A stretch of DNA of 64,000 nucleotides from G958296245 sp963664035 (GCA_963664035.2 OY760867.2:1240001-1304000); one strand, 5' to 3'. Positions 22,763 through 31,233 are shown, counted from the stretch's first letter. Notes: generated from the letters alone by a model not told the origin. A program made the numbers and translations.

Positions 22763-23929
22763 TCAGGAGCGCTCCGGGGCCGGGGCCCAGCCGCGCTCCT
22801 CGCGCCAGTCCGACCCGACGCCGGCGAACCGGCCCAGCTTAAGGCCGCTGATGTCTATGCTCGTCTCGCCGTGGAGCACCAGCTCGCTGACAGCCTTGCC
22901 GGTCGCGGGCGAGATGCCGAAGCCGTGGGCCGACGCGGTGACGACGACGTAGTTGCTCGGATAGTCCAGGACGTCGATGATGGGCATATAGTCGGGGGCC
23001 TGTTCCACCACGCCGGCCCAGCTTCTGATCACCGGCGCGTCCGCCGCTCCCGGGAGAAGCTCGGCGAGCCGCCTCGCTATGTTCCTGATCAGGGGGGTGT
23101 TGGGCTTGCTGGGGTCCGCGGTCAGGCCCACGTCGGTCCATTCGTGTGCGCCTCCCCCGAAGAGCAGGTTGCCCCGGGCGGCCTGCCGCCCGTAGAGTCC
23201 GTTGCCCACCAGCGCGATCTCGAAGAGCGGCTCCAGGGGCGCGGTCGCTATGATCTCCACCCTTGCCGGCGCCACCGGAACGTGGACGCCCGCCATCTCC
23301 GCCACCAGCCCCGTCTGCGGCCCGGCGGCGGCTACCACCACGCCGGCCCCGATCGAGCCGGCGGTCGTCTCCACCGAGACCACCTTGCCGCCGGCGATTT
23401 CCAGGCCGGTGACGGCGGTGTCCTGGTAGAGCCGGCCGCCCAGGTCCTGGAAGGCCCACGCGAACGCCTGGACCGAGCGCTGGGGGTTGGCGTGGCCGCC
23501 GTTCGGGAAGAAGGCCCCGCCCAGCGTTCTCTTCGTAATACCGGGAATCAGGTCCCGCACCTCCGCGGGGTCGAGCATGTCCACCGCTATGCCGCGGCGC
23601 AGCGCTTCGTCCCGGTCCGAGAATACGTCGCCCATCTCCTCTTCCGACACGGCGACCTGTAGCCTGCCCTTGTGCGTGAACTCGGTGGGGTAGCCCAGCT
23701 CGTCGTCCAGCGTCGGCCAAATCTCCAGGGACTCCACGGCCATCGGTATGATCGGCGGCTCGTCGACCCGCTCGCTGATCATGCCGCCGTTTCGCCCGGA
23801 GGCCTCGCCCCCGACGGTCCCCTTCTCGACTACCGCGACGTCCCTGCCTGCCCTCGCCAGGAAGTAGGCCGACGCCAGGCCCGAAACGCCTCCCCCAACG
23901 ACGACTACGTCCGCGCTGTCGAAAGCCAT
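22763..23929 (-). CDS. FAD-dependent amino-acid oxidoreductase (DadA/HcnC type)
   Basis: A 388-residue DAO-fold flavoprotein. The FAD loop VVVGGGVSGLASAYFLARAG is at residues 9-28, followed by VVEKGTVGGEASGRNGGM. LFGGGAHEW and the C-terminal YVVVTASAHGFGISPATG close the flavin site. In HcnC, sarcosine oxidase beta and D-hydroxyproline dehydrogenases this subunit oxidises the amine. The gene 7 bp upstream encodes the NAD(P)-type partner, so the two probably form one dye-linked dehydrogenase. Substrate not known. Confidence 0.88.
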   Translation of the reverse strand: MAFDSADVVVVGGGVSGLASAYFLARAGRDVAVVEKGTVGGEASGRNGGMISERVDEPPIIPMAVESLEIWPTLDDELGYPTEFTHKGRLQVAVSEEEMGDVFSDRDEALRRGIAVDMLDPAEVRDLIPGITKRTLGGAFFPNGGHANPQRSVQAFAWAFQDLGGRLYQDTAVTGLEIAGGKVVSVETTAGSIGAGVVVAAAGPQTGLVAEMAGVHVPVAPARVEIIATAPLEPLFEIALVGNGLYGRQAARGNLLFGGGAHEWTDVGLTADPSKPNTPLIRNIARRLAELLPGAADAPVIRSWAGVVEQAPDYMPIIDVLDYPSNYVVVTASAHGFGISPATGKAVSELVLHGETSIDISGLKLGRFAGVGSDWREERGWAPAPERS

Positions 23930-23935
23930 GCGCCG

Positions 23936-25468
23936 CTACCCCAGCACCTGGTTCGTTGGACTGAACCACTTGGGCCAGTCCCTGCGCACCCGCTCCGGCT
24001 CGTCGTGGGGCCACATGACCTTCAGCGGCAGCGGACGCACGGGCGGACGGTAGGACATGAGAGGCACGTCGGCTATGCCGACGCCGGACTCCTCCGCCAG
24101 CAGCAGGGACACCTGCTCCCGGCAGAGCCGGCCCTGGCAGTGGCCCGTCCCGGCCCTCGTCAGGCGCTTGACCTGGTCCGGGTTGAGCGGCCCGTCTTCC
24201 AGCAGGGTCCGCAGGCTCCGGCGGCCCATCCGCTCCGAGCTCCATCCCAGGTACCGCGGAGGCTGCACGCCGAGGAGGTCCGCGCAGGTGACCTCCTCGC
24301 ACCGGCAGGCATATACGCCCGGCCCGCCTGCGCTCACGAGAGACCGGAGCCACCTCGCCCAGTCGCCGTCCGCATCCGACGGCGTTGCGGTGGATGCCGC
24401 TGCCTGGATTTCGGCCCGCCGGGCGAGCGCGTCCGCCTCGCCGACGGCGCCCAGCGACTCTGCGGCGGCGATTCCGGCCAGGCGGCCCTGGTCCCGGGCA
24501 ATGCAGGGATCCAGCGCCATGCCGTCGTGGAAGCCGGCGGCGTCGCCTGCGACGAACACGTTCTCGACGCTGGTGCGCATCCGGTCGTCCCGGTCGGGCA
24601 CGTACCCGCCCAGCTCCGACCTGAAGCTGAGGTCGCAGCCCAAGAGACTGGGTAGCTCCACGTTGGGAACGAGGCCGACGGCGAGGCAGACCGCATCGGC
24701 GGCGATAGTCTTCTCGGCGCCGGCGACCGGCGAGCCGTCTTCGTCCACCTCGACCAGCACGACGGACTCTATGCCGTCGCGTCCGCCGACGGCCTCCCTG
24801 ACGGTGTGGGAGGTGTGGAACCTTACGCCCTCCGCTTGCAGCCCCGCCGTGAGGGCCGGGTCGCCGCGCGCGGATGGGGACACTTCCACTACCGCGGCCA
24901 CCTCCACGCCGCCGTCCAGGGCCATCCTGGCAATGCTCAGGCCCAGGTTGCCGGAGCCTATGACCACCATGCGCCGCGCGGCGAGGGCCCCGTAGCGGCC
25001 CATCAGCGAGTGGGCGCCGTTTGCCCCCATCGCGCCCGCCATGTCCCACCCGGCGAACCCGACGCCGAGGTCCCTGGCGCCGGCCGCCACGATGAGGCGG
25101 TCGTACTTCATGAGCCACGAGCGGTCGTGGTCGGCGAGGCCCAGTTGCGGGCCGTCGAGGAGCCTGCTGGTCTCGGTGTTGCGAAAGGCGCCCCAGACGC
25201 ACGTCCCGAGCCGGACGTCGACGCCGGCGGCCTCAGCCTCCGTCAGCCCCTCGTTGGCCGCAACCACCCTCCCCAGCGCCAGGGCCTTGTCGCGCAGCGT
25301 ATCCGCGATGCGTCGGCCGAAGAATAGGGGCGCGTCCAACGCCATCATGGAGACGGGGACGGGGTTCTCGTCGATGAGCGTGACCCGCACCCCGGCCCTC
25401 GCCGCTTCGACGGCGGCCGCCGTGCCCGCAACGCCCGCCCCCACCACTACCAGCGGTCTGGATTCCAT
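23936..25468 (-). CDS. FAD/NAD(P)-binding oxidoreductase subunit with BFD-like Fe-S site (HcnB/OoxA type)
   Basis: A 510-residue protein starts VVVGAGVAGTAAAVEAARAG. The second dinucleotide loop is MVVIGSGNLGLSIARMALDG near residue 160, and the FAD-closing motif is VENVFVAGDAAGFHDG. The C-terminus has VYACRCEEVTCADLL and GTGHCQGRLCREQV, four cysteines placed as in BFD-like [2Fe-2S] domains of opine oxidase and hydrogen cyanide synthase subunit B. It is coupled to the DadA-like gene. The small ferredoxin-type subunit (HcnA) found in many such complexes is not present next door. Confidence 0.88.
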   Translation of the reverse strand: MESRPLVVVGAGVAGTAAAVEAARAGVRVTLIDENPVPVSMMALDAPLFFGRRIADTLRDKALALGRVVAANEGLTEAEAAGVDVRLGTCVWGAFRNTETSRLLDGPQLGLADHDRSWLMKYDRLIVAAGARDLGVGFAGWDMAGAMGANGAHSLMGRYGALAARRMVVIGSGNLGLSIARMALDGGVEVAAVVEVSPSARGDPALTAGLQAEGVRFHTSHTVREAVGGRDGIESVVLVEVDEDGSPVAGAEKTIAADAVCLAVGLVPNVELPSLLGCDLSFRSELGGYVPDRDDRMRTSVENVFVAGDAAGFHDGMALDPCIARDQGRLAGIAAAESLGAVGEADALARRAEIQAAASTATPSDADGDWARWLRSLVSAGGPGVYACRCEEVTCADLLGVQPPRYLGWSSERMGRRSLRTLLEDGPLNPDQVKRLTRAGTGHCQGRLCREQVSLLLAEESGVGIADVPLMSYRPPVRPLPLKVMWPHDEPERVRRDWPKWFSPTNQVLG

Positions 25469-25484
25469 GTCGAGGTTAGGCAGC

Positions 25485-26546
25485 CTACGCGGACTTTCGC
25501 GGCGACGGGATCCGGTCTGGCAGGACGCCGCGCAGGGCCCTGGTGTAGCTTGCGCCGAAGCCGCAGCACGTGCCTATCACCTGGACCCCCATTCCGACCC
25601 AGTCGAGGGCCTCCCGCGTCAGCTCTTCGGCGCTCTCTTCGTTGGCCACGAGGCTGTCCTGCCAGGTATCCAGGTAGTCCTCCCTGCCCGCGTCCGGATA
25701 GGCGACGATGGGGCCGGGCCACCGGTCGAACATGACCCGGAGCGCCGCCGTGGTATCGCCTAACCTGCTGTGGAACACGCCAAGCACGTCGGGCTCCAGG
25801 GACGCTACCTCGCCGATGCCCGCGGCCAGGGTCATCTCATGGTCGACCGTCCGCCAACTAGAGGCCAGCATCGGCACGCCCATCCCGACCGTATAGGTGC
25901 GGTCGTCGCCCATGCTCAACCTGACCGTCTCTCCGTCCGGCGCCGTCGAGGCCGTGAACCCCACCCAGACGGGCAGCCCCGTGGCCTTGGCCGCCTCGGA
26001 GGCGATCACCCTGGACTCGTTGTCGGCCCACATGTTCTCCATCAGGAAGAAGTCCACCCCGGACTCCGCCAGGATGTCCGCCTGCTCGTCGGCGTAGACC
26101 CTCAGTTCCTCCGTGGAGAGGCTGGCGCCGTAGCCGTAACCGGTCCCGCCCATGAGCGCGCCGGTCCTGCGGTCGCGGACGGGCATCCGGCACGAGATCG
26201 AACCGGCGACGTACACGGGCCTGTCGCCGGCGGCGCGGTCTATCGCCTCCAGCGCCGCGTCCACGGCACGGACGTTTATCTCCCTTACCTCCTTGCTGTA
26301 GCCGGACGCCTCCAGCGCGGGGCGCAGGGTGTTGAAGGTGTTGGTGGTGATGACGTCGGCCCCGGCCCGGATGTAGCGCTCGTGCATCTGCCGCACCGTT
26401 GCCGGGTGCGTGTAGTTGCCCGGGCCGCACCACGACGCAGGGTCCATGGGCACGCCCATGGACTGGAGCTCGGTCCCGATGGCCCCGTCCAGAATGATCA
26501 CCTCGCCGTTGTCGATGCGGCTCTTGAGCTTGTCGTAGTTGGCCAT
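25485..26546 (-). CDS. Homocysteine S-methyltransferase family protein
   Basis: The ATG at 26546 follows GGAGG and gives 353 residues: MANYDKLKSRIDNGEVII and LDGAIGTELQ. ITTNTFNTLRPAL matches the substrate strand. VQVIGTCCGFGASYTRAL carries the paired zinc-ligand cysteines, and the third is expected in the middle barrel. This is the BHMT/MetH-N/MmuM fold that moves a methyl group from betaine, S-methylmethionine or a related donor to homocysteine. Location 16 bp upstream of the amine-oxidising subunits suggests a methylated amine or betaine donor; this is inference. Confidence 0.87.
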   Translation of the reverse strand: MANYDKLKSRIDNGEVIILDGAIGTELQSMGVPMDPASWCGPGNYTHPATVRQMHERYIRAGADVITTNTFNTLRPALEASGYSKEVREINVRAVDAALEAIDRAAGDRPVYVAGSISCRMPVRDRRTGALMGGTGYGYGASLSTEELRVYADEQADILAESGVDFFLMENMWADNESRVIASEAAKATGLPVWVGFTASTAPDGETVRLSMGDDRTYTVGMGVPMLASSWRTVDHEMTLAAGIGEVASLEPDVLGVFHSRLGDTTAALRVMFDRWPGPIVAYPDAGREDYLDTWQDSLVANEESAEELTREALDWVGMGVQVIGTCCGFGASYTRALRGVLPDRIPSPRKSA

Positions 26547-26718
26547 GATCCGGACCTCCGTAATGGCTTGGCGCCCTAATCCCACGGTTGCCATATCACG
26601 CTGCCCGACCCACACCGCGCGGGGTTGGAGCGCCATAGTAGTTTCTCTTGCGGATGCGGTCAACACCCCGGAGGCTGCCGCGCCTGGGCTGCCGCGCCTG
26701 GACAGGCGTGGATACAGG

Positions 26719-26747
26719 TTGACCTAGGGTGGGCGTGTGGCTACAAT
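26719..26747 (+). promoter_or_regulatory. Promoter of the tRNA-tuf operon
   Basis: TTGACC (26719-26724) and TACAAT (26742-26747) lie 17 bp apart, about 57 bp before the first tRNA. This is the expected position for a strong promoter of the Thr-Tyr-Thr-tuf cluster. A weaker pair, TTGGAT and TAAACT with 17 bp spacing, lies between the first two tRNAs. The rest of 26547-26803 shows no feature. Confidence 0.6.
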
Positions 26748-26803
26748 GGTGTCCAGGCTACCGCTTGCGGCTAGCCGCTTCGTTTGTCCGGCAGGCCCGT
26801 CCG

Positions 26804-26877
26804 GCCCCAGTGGCGCAATAGGCAGCGCAGCCGATTTGTAATCGGCAGGTTAGCGGGTTCGAGTCCCCTCTGGGGCT
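26804..26877 (+). tRNA. tRNA-Thr (anticodon TGT)
   Basis: The acceptor GCCCCAG pairs with CTGGGGC. The anticodon stem-loop GCCGATTTGTAATCGGC carries TGT and the T-loop is GGGTTCGAGTCCC. The CCA end is not encoded. Confidence 0.96.
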
Positions 26878-26974
26878 TGCCCTTCCTCCGTGAGCAAGAG
26901 AGCGGGCGTCGCTGGAAGCGGGGGTGTAGCGTTGGATTGACGGATGCGCTATGCTAAACTGGTTGTGGCGTTTT

Positions 26975-27062
26975 GGAGCGGTGGGTGAGCGGTTAATACC
27001 ACCAGACTGTAAATCTGGCGCCCGGAAGGGCTACGTAGGTTCGAATCCTACCCGCTCCACCA
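26975..27062 (+). tRNA. tRNA-Tyr (anticodon GTA)
   Basis: The acceptor GGAGCGG pairs with CCGCTCC. The anticodon arm CCAGACTGTAAATCTGG carries GTA. A long variable arm (GCCCGGAAGGGC region) marks a class II tRNA, and the CCA is encoded. 88 nt. Confidence 0.97.
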
Positions 27063-27087
27063 GAGTTCGAGGTCGTCGTCGGGAGAT

Positions 27088-27160
27088 GCCCACATAGCTC
27101 AGTCGGCAGAGCGCGTTCTTGGTAAGAACGAGGTCAGCAGTTCGAGTCTGCTTGTGGGCT
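27088..27160 (+). tRNA. tRNA-Thr (anticodon GGT)
   Basis: The acceptor GCCCACA pairs with TGTGGGC. The anticodon arm CGTTCTTGGTAAGAACG carries GGT and the T-loop is CAGTTCGAGTCTG. CCA is not encoded. It ends 37 bp before the tuf start codon. Confidence 0.96.
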
Positions 27161-27197
27161 GGCTAGACGAAAAACCAAATTAAGCGAGGGAGTCGGA

Positions 27198-28397
27198 ATG
27201 GCGAAGGAGAAGTTCGTACGAGACAAGCCCCATCTCAACGTGGGGACCATCGGGCACGTGGACCATGGCAAGACTACGCTGACCGCCGCGATAACGCGCG
27301 TTCTGGGCAACGAGGGCCTAGCGGACTTCCGCAGCTTCGATAGCATCGACAACGCCCCGGAGGAGAAGGCCCGCGGCGTTACGATCGCTATCCAGCACGT
27401 CGAGTACGCGACCGAGGGCCGGCACTACGCCCACGTCGACTGCCCTGGCCACGCGGACTATATCAAGAACATGATCACCGGCGCCGCCCAGATGGACGGC
27501 GCGATCCTGGTGGTCAGCGCGCCCGACGGGCCGATGCCGCAGACGAGGGAGCACATCCTGCTCGCCCGCCAGGTGGAGGTCCCCGCCGTCGTGGTCGCCC
27601 TGAACAAGGTCGACATGATGGACGACGAGGAGCTCCTGGAGTTGGTGGAGCTCGAGCTGCGGGAGCTGCTGACCGAGTACGGCTTCCCGGGCGACGACGT
27701 GCCCATCGTCAGGCTGAGCGCGCTGAACGCGCTGGAGGCCGAGGACACTTCAAGGGAGTCGGAGTGGGGCAAGGGCATCTGGGAGCTGATGGACGCGGTC
27801 GACGAGTACGTGCCCATCCCCGAGCGGCCCCGCGACCAGCCCTTCCTCATGCCCATCGAGGACGTGTTCAGCATCAAGGGCCGCGGCACCGTGGTCACGG
27901 GGCGCGTCGAGAGGGGCGTGGTCGAGGTCGGGCAGACGGTGGAGATCGTGGGCATCAAGGACACGAGCTCGACGGTGGTCACCGGGGTGGAGATGTTCAA
28001 GAAGACGCTGGACGAGGGCGAGCCCGGCGACGCCGTGGGCGTTCTCATCCGCGGCGTGGACCGCGCCGAGGTCGAGCGCGGGCAGGTGCTCGCGGCGCCC
28101 GGCAGCGTGACGCCTCACAGCGAGGCGCAAGCCCAGGTATACGTGCTCACCAAGGAGGAGGGAGGCCGTCACACGCCCTTCTTCAGCGGCTACAAGCCGC
28201 AGTTCTACATCCGGACGACGGACGTCACCGGCGAGATCCAGCTCCCCGAGGGGGTTGAGATGGTGATGCCCGGCGACAACATCGAGATGAGCGTCAAGCT
28301 GACGACGCCGATAGCGATGGACGAGCAGCTCCGTTTCGCGGTGCGCGAGGGAGGCCGCACGGTCGGCTCAGGGGTCTTCACCCAGGTAACGAATTAG
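27198..28397 (+). CDS. tuf: Elongation factor Tu
   Basis: This 399-residue GTPase delivers aminoacyl-tRNA to the ribosome. GTP motifs are GHVDHGKTTLTAAI (P-loop, residues 19-32), RGVTIAI with the conserved switch I threonine, DCPGHADYIKNMI (G3) and ALNKVDMMDD (G4). Domains II and III follow (GRGTVVTGRVERGVVEVG; GGRHTPFFSGYKPQFYIRT). Length is that of bacterial EF-Tu. The gene heads a block with rpmG, secE, nusG and the L11-L1-L10-L12 genes on the same strand, behind three tRNA genes. Confidence 0.99.
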   Translation: MAKEKFVRDKPHLNVGTIGHVDHGKTTLTAAITRVLGNEGLADFRSFDSIDNAPEEKARGVTIAIQHVEYATEGRHYAHVDCPGHADYIKNMITGAAQMDGAILVVSAPDGPMPQTREHILLARQVEVPAVVVALNKVDMMDDEELLELVELELRELLTEYGFPGDDVPIVRLSALNALEAEDTSRESEWGKGIWELMDAVDEYVPIPERPRDQPFLMPIEDVFSIKGRGTVVTGRVERGVVEVGQTVEIVGIKDTSSTVVTGVEMFKKTLDEGEPGDAVGVLIRGVDRAEVERGQVLAAPGSVTPHSEAQAQVYVLTKEEGGRHTPFFSGYKPQFYIRTTDVTGEIQLPEGVEMVMPGDNIEMSVKLTTPIAMDEQLRFAVREGGRTVGSGVFTQVTN

Positions 28398-28421
28398 CCG
28401 GCCGGGAGCGAGAGCAGTCAG

Positions 28422-28589
28422 ATGCCGCGAAGAGGCGACAACCGGATACTGGTCACGCTCGGCTGCACTGAGTGCAGGGAGCGTACCTACTCCAGCAGCA
28501 AGAATCGTCGTAACGATCCTCAGCGGCTGGAGCTGAACAAGTTCTGTCCGAGGTGCGGCGGCCACACGCCGCACAGAGAGGTCAGGTAA
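28422..28589 (+). CDS. rpmG: 50S ribosomal protein L33
   Basis: A 55-residue protein: MPRRGDNRILVTLGCTEC, then YSSSKNRRNDPQRLELNKF and CPRCGGHTPHREVR. The C-x2-C pairs (CTEC and CPRC) make a zinc ribbon, the cysteine-bearing form of L33. The stop codon is 7 bp before secE. This gene is easily missed because of its size, but position and sequence are decisive. Confidence 0.97.
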   Translation: MPRRGDNRILVTLGCTECRERTYSSSKNRRNDPQRLELNKFCPRCGGHTPHREVR

Positions 28590-28595
28590 GGACGC

Positions 28596-28832
28596 ATGGC
28601 GAGGGCCTCCGGCGCGCCGAGACAGGTCAGCGCGGATGGCGCCCGTAGGGCGCTCAGCTTCCGCTTCGTCGGCGACGTCATCAGCGAGCTGAGACGGGTC
28701 ACCTGGCCCACGCGGGAGGAGACCTTCCGCCTCTCGGTCATGGTAATCGCCGTGGCCGCGGCCGTGGGGACGTTCCTCGGCCTCATGGACCTGGGCTTCG
28801 CCAGGCTGTTCGACGTCTTGCTGGGCAACTGA
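28596..28832 (+). CDS. secE: Preprotein translocase subunit SecE
   Basis: A 78-residue protein with one membrane helix near the C-terminus (LSVMVIAVAAAVGTFLGLMD). The amphipathic segment RFVGDVISELRRVTWPTREE is the conserved SecE motif that clamps SecY. It is the short single-helix form usual outside the gammaproteobacteria. Its stop is 2 bp before nusG, the standard order. Confidence 0.97.
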   Translation: MARASGAPRQVSADGARRALSFRFVGDVISELRRVTWPTREETFRLSVMVIAVAAAVGTFLGLMDLGFARLFDVLLGN

Positions 28833-28834
28833 TC

Positions 28835-29404
28835 ATGGTCAGACTCAAGAGCTTGGAGGCGACGGATCCCCGCTGGTACATCGTCCACACCTACTCGGGA
28901 CAGGAGCAGCGGGTCAAGAAGAACCTTGATCTCCGCATCGAGACGATGGACGTGAAGGACAAGATCCTGAGCGTGGTCGTGCCTACGGAGGAGGAGATCG
29001 AGATCAAGGACGGCAAGCGCAAGCCCGTCCCGAAGCGCGTCTTCCCCGGCTACATCATCATCCGGATGAAGATGGACGACGAGAGCTGGCACGTCGTCAG
29101 GAACACGCCCGGCGTCACGGGGTTCGTGTCGGCCGAGGACGAGCACGAGAGCCGTCCGAAGCCGGTGCCGCTGGAAGAGGCGGAGGTCGAGGCGATCCTG
29201 AAGCAGATGCAGTCGTCCCAGCCCCGGGTGAGGGTTGGGTTCGACCCCGGCCAGACGGTGCGCATCAAGGACGGCCCCTTCGTGGACTTCATGGGGGCGG
29301 TCGACGAGGTGTACCCCGACCGCGCCAAGGTGAAGGTGCTGGTCTCCTTCTTCGGGAGGGAGACGCCGGTGGAGCTTGACTTCCTGCAGGTGGAGAAGAC
29401 GTAG
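28835..29404 (+). CDS. nusG: Transcription termination/antitermination factor NusG
   Basis: A 189-residue protein with the NGN domain (WYIVHTYSGQEQRVKKNL, VFPGYIIIRM, VRNTPGVTGFV) and a C-terminal KOW domain (FDPGQTVRIKDGPFVDFMG). It binds RNA polymerase through the NGN domain and couples it to Rho or the ribosome through KOW. Start ATG 28835. It is followed by a short palindromic repeat before rplK. Confidence 0.98.
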   Translation: MVRLKSLEATDPRWYIVHTYSGQEQRVKKNLDLRIETMDVKDKILSVVVPTEEEIEIKDGKRKPVPKRVFPGYIIIRMKMDDESWHVVRNTPGVTGFVSAEDEHESRPKPVPLEEAEVEAILKQMQSSQPRVRVGFDPGQTVRIKDGPFVDFMGAVDEVYPDRAKVKVLVSFFGRETPVELDFLQVEKT

Positions 29405-29406
29405 AG

Positions 29407-29435
29407 GAGCCCTTCGACAGGCTCAGGGCGAACGG
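29407..29435 (+). repeat. REP-like palindrome between nusG and rplK
   Basis: GAGCCCTTCGACAGGCTC forms a 5-bp stem (GAGCC/GGCTC) with loop CTTCGACA and is followed by AGGGCGAACGG. From memory this motif recurs as an intergenic repeat in many GC-rich bacterial genomes. It occupies almost the whole nusG-rplK gap. Confidence 0.6.
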
Positions 29436-29445
29436 ATACAGTCAG

Positions 29446-29871
29446 ATGGCGAAGAAAGTCAGGGCGATAGTAAAGTTGCAGATCGAGGCCGGGAAGGCGA
29501 CCCCGGCGCCCCCCGTAGGGCCGGCGCTGGGCCAGCACGGGGTCAACATAATGGGCTTCGTGAAGGAGTACAACGCCCGCACGGCCTCGCAGGCTGGCAA
29601 CATCGTGCCCGCCGTGCTGACGGTGTTCGAGGACAGGTCGTTCTCCTTCGACTTGAAGACGCCTCCGGCGGCGGCGATGCTGAGGAAGGCGGCCGGCGTG
29701 GAGAAGGGGAGCGGCAACGCGAAGGCCGAGAAGGTCGGTACCGTCTCCCTGGACCAGATTCGAGAGATCGCGGAGACGAAGATGCCGGACCTGAACGCCG
29801 GCGACATCGACGGCGCCATGCGCATCGTCGAAGGCACGGCGCGCAGCATGGGCATCCAGGTCCAGCGCTAG
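29446..29871 (+). CDS. rplK: 50S ribosomal protein L11
   Basis: A 141-residue protein beginning MAKKVRAIVKLQIEAGKATP, followed by PPVGPALGQHGVNIMGF, the N-terminal domain that meets EF-G and stringent factor. The C-terminal RNA-binding domain is GTVSLDQIREIAETKMPDLN to GTARSMGIQV. Length normal. 14 bp before rplA. Confidence 0.99.
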   Translation: MAKKVRAIVKLQIEAGKATPAPPVGPALGQHGVNIMGFVKEYNARTASQAGNIVPAVLTVFEDRSFSFDLKTPPAAAMLRKAAGVEKGSGNAKAEKVGTVSLDQIREIAETKMPDLNAGDIDGAMRIVEGTARSMGIQVQR

Positions 29872-29885
29872 AGAGAGTTACACAG

Positions 29886-30593
29886 ATGGCAAAGAGGGGA
29901 AGACGGTACAGGGCGGCCGCGGAGACGGTCGAAAAGGGCAGGGAGTACCCCGTCCAGGAGGCGGTGTCGCTCGCGAAGAAGAGCGCGACAGCCAACTTCG
30001 ACGAGACGGTGGAGCTGCACCTTCGCACAGGATCGGACCCTCGCCACGCCGACCAGCAGGTGCGCGGCGTCACGGTGCTGCCGCACGGCACCGGGAAGCC
30101 GGTCAGGGTGCTGGTCTTCGCCGACGGGGAGGCTGCCTCGATAGCCCGCGAGGCGGGCGCGGACTTCATCGGCGACGACGAGGTCATAAAGCGGATACAG
30201 GGCGGCTGGGTCGACTTCGACGTCTCCATAGCGACGCCCGACATGATGCCCAAGGTGGGCCGGCTGGGGCGCGTGCTTGGCAGGCGCGGGCTGATGCCGA
30301 ACCCCAGGACAGGCACCGTGGTCCAGGCGGAGGACGTGCCGAGGGCGATCCAGGACGCCAAGAAGGGGCGGGTGGAGTTCCGCATGGACCGGACCGCGCT
30401 CATCCACGTGCCCATAGGCCGGGCGAGCTTCGACGAGGACCAGCTCATGGAGAACCTGGGCGCCGTCTACGACAATATCGCCCGCGCAAGGCCCGACGCG
30501 GTGAAGGGCCAGTTCATCAAGGCGGCATACCTGACGACTTCCATGGGCCCTAGCATACAGTTGGACGTGTCCGGCCCCATCAAGGTGGACTAG
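29886..30593 (+). CDS. rplA: 50S ribosomal protein L1
   Basis: A 235-residue protein from ATG 29886 (MAKRGRRYRAAAETVEKGRE). FDETVELHLRTGSDPRHADQ is the conserved rRNA-contact region, and KVGRLGRVLGRRGLMPNPRT is the domain II signature. L1 can also repress its own operon by binding the mRNA leader. A 100-bp gap follows before rplJ. Confidence 0.99.
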   Translation: MAKRGRRYRAAAETVEKGREYPVQEAVSLAKKSATANFDETVELHLRTGSDPRHADQQVRGVTVLPHGTGKPVRVLVFADGEAASIAREAGADFIGDDEVIKRIQGGWVDFDVSIATPDMMPKVGRLGRVLGRRGLMPNPRTGTVVQAEDVPRAIQDAKKGRVEFRMDRTALIHVPIGRASFDEDQLMENLGAVYDNIARARPDAVKGQFIKAAYLTTSMGPSIQLDVSGPIKVD

Positions 30594-30693
30594 CCGGACC
30601 GACTCTGCCCGACCCCCAATGACGAAAGGGTGCGTGACCCAGCGGCCTGCGCGCGTGCAACAGGACACGCGGCGCCCGTTGTAGCGGGAGGTA
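30594..30693 (+). promoter_or_regulatory. Probable L10 leader
   Basis: The 100 nt between rplA and rplJ are the usual site of the L10 autoregulatory leader. AATGACGAAAGGGTGCGTGACCC can fold GGGT with ACCC, and GCGCGTG/CACGCGG can pair further down. I base the call mainly on position. The consensus bulge of the L10 site was not verified. Confidence 0.4.
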
Positions 30694-31224
30694 ATGGCGT
30701 TGCCGACGCAAGCGAAGATTGATGAAGTAGAGGATATCCGCAAGCTGATGGCCGACAGCACGGTGGCCATCGCCGCGGACTACACGGGGCTGCCCGTGTC
30801 CGCCATGACGGAGCTCAGGCGCACGCTGCGGCAGAACAACGTCAAGTTCCGCGTGGTGAAGAACAGGCTGGCCCACCTGGCGGCCGACGCGGCCGGGCAG
30901 CCGGAGACCAAGATAATCATCGAGGGGCCGACGGGGCTCGCGTTCGGGTTCGGCGACCCGGTGGAGCCGGCAAGGGCGCTCAAGCAATACGTCGTCGCGA
31001 ACCGGTCGGCGCTCAAGCTGCGTGGCGGTGTGCTAGACGGTCGCGCGCTGTCAGCCGAAGAGGTGGACCACCTGGCGTCGCTGCCGCCCAAGGACGAGCT
31101 GGTGGGCCAGCTCCTGAGCAGGATGCAGTCGCCCATATACGGACTGGCGAACGTGTTGAACGCCCCCCTCGCCGGGCTGGCGAGGGCGCTGCGGCAGGTG
31201 GCGGAAGCCAGGGCCGAGGAGTGA
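30694..31224 (+). CDS. rplJ: 50S ribosomal protein L10
   Basis: A 176-residue protein starts at ATG behind GGGAGGTA. STVAIAADYTGLPVSAMTEL and the LRQNNVKFRVVKNRLAHLA segment form the rRNA-binding domain. The C-terminal helix (PLAGLARALRQVAEARAE) is the L7/L12 dimer docking site. The rplL gene should follow immediately but is displaced by a small inserted gene. Confidence 0.98.
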   Translation: MALPTQAKIDEVEDIRKLMADSTVAIAADYTGLPVSAMTELRRTLRQNNVKFRVVKNRLAHLAADAAGQPETKIIIEGPTGLAFGFGDPVEPARALKQYVVANRSALKLRGGVLDGRALSAEEVDHLASLPPKDELVGQLLSRMQSPIYGLANVLNAPLAGLARALRQVAEARAEE

Positions 31225-31233
31225 GGCGGCTGG

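Noticed and set aside
22839..25202. 787-codon minus-strand frame across the two flavoprotein genes
   Set aside because: Arg/Gly/Pro-rich shadow frame caused by high GC; the other frame encodes two proteins with full FAD motifs.
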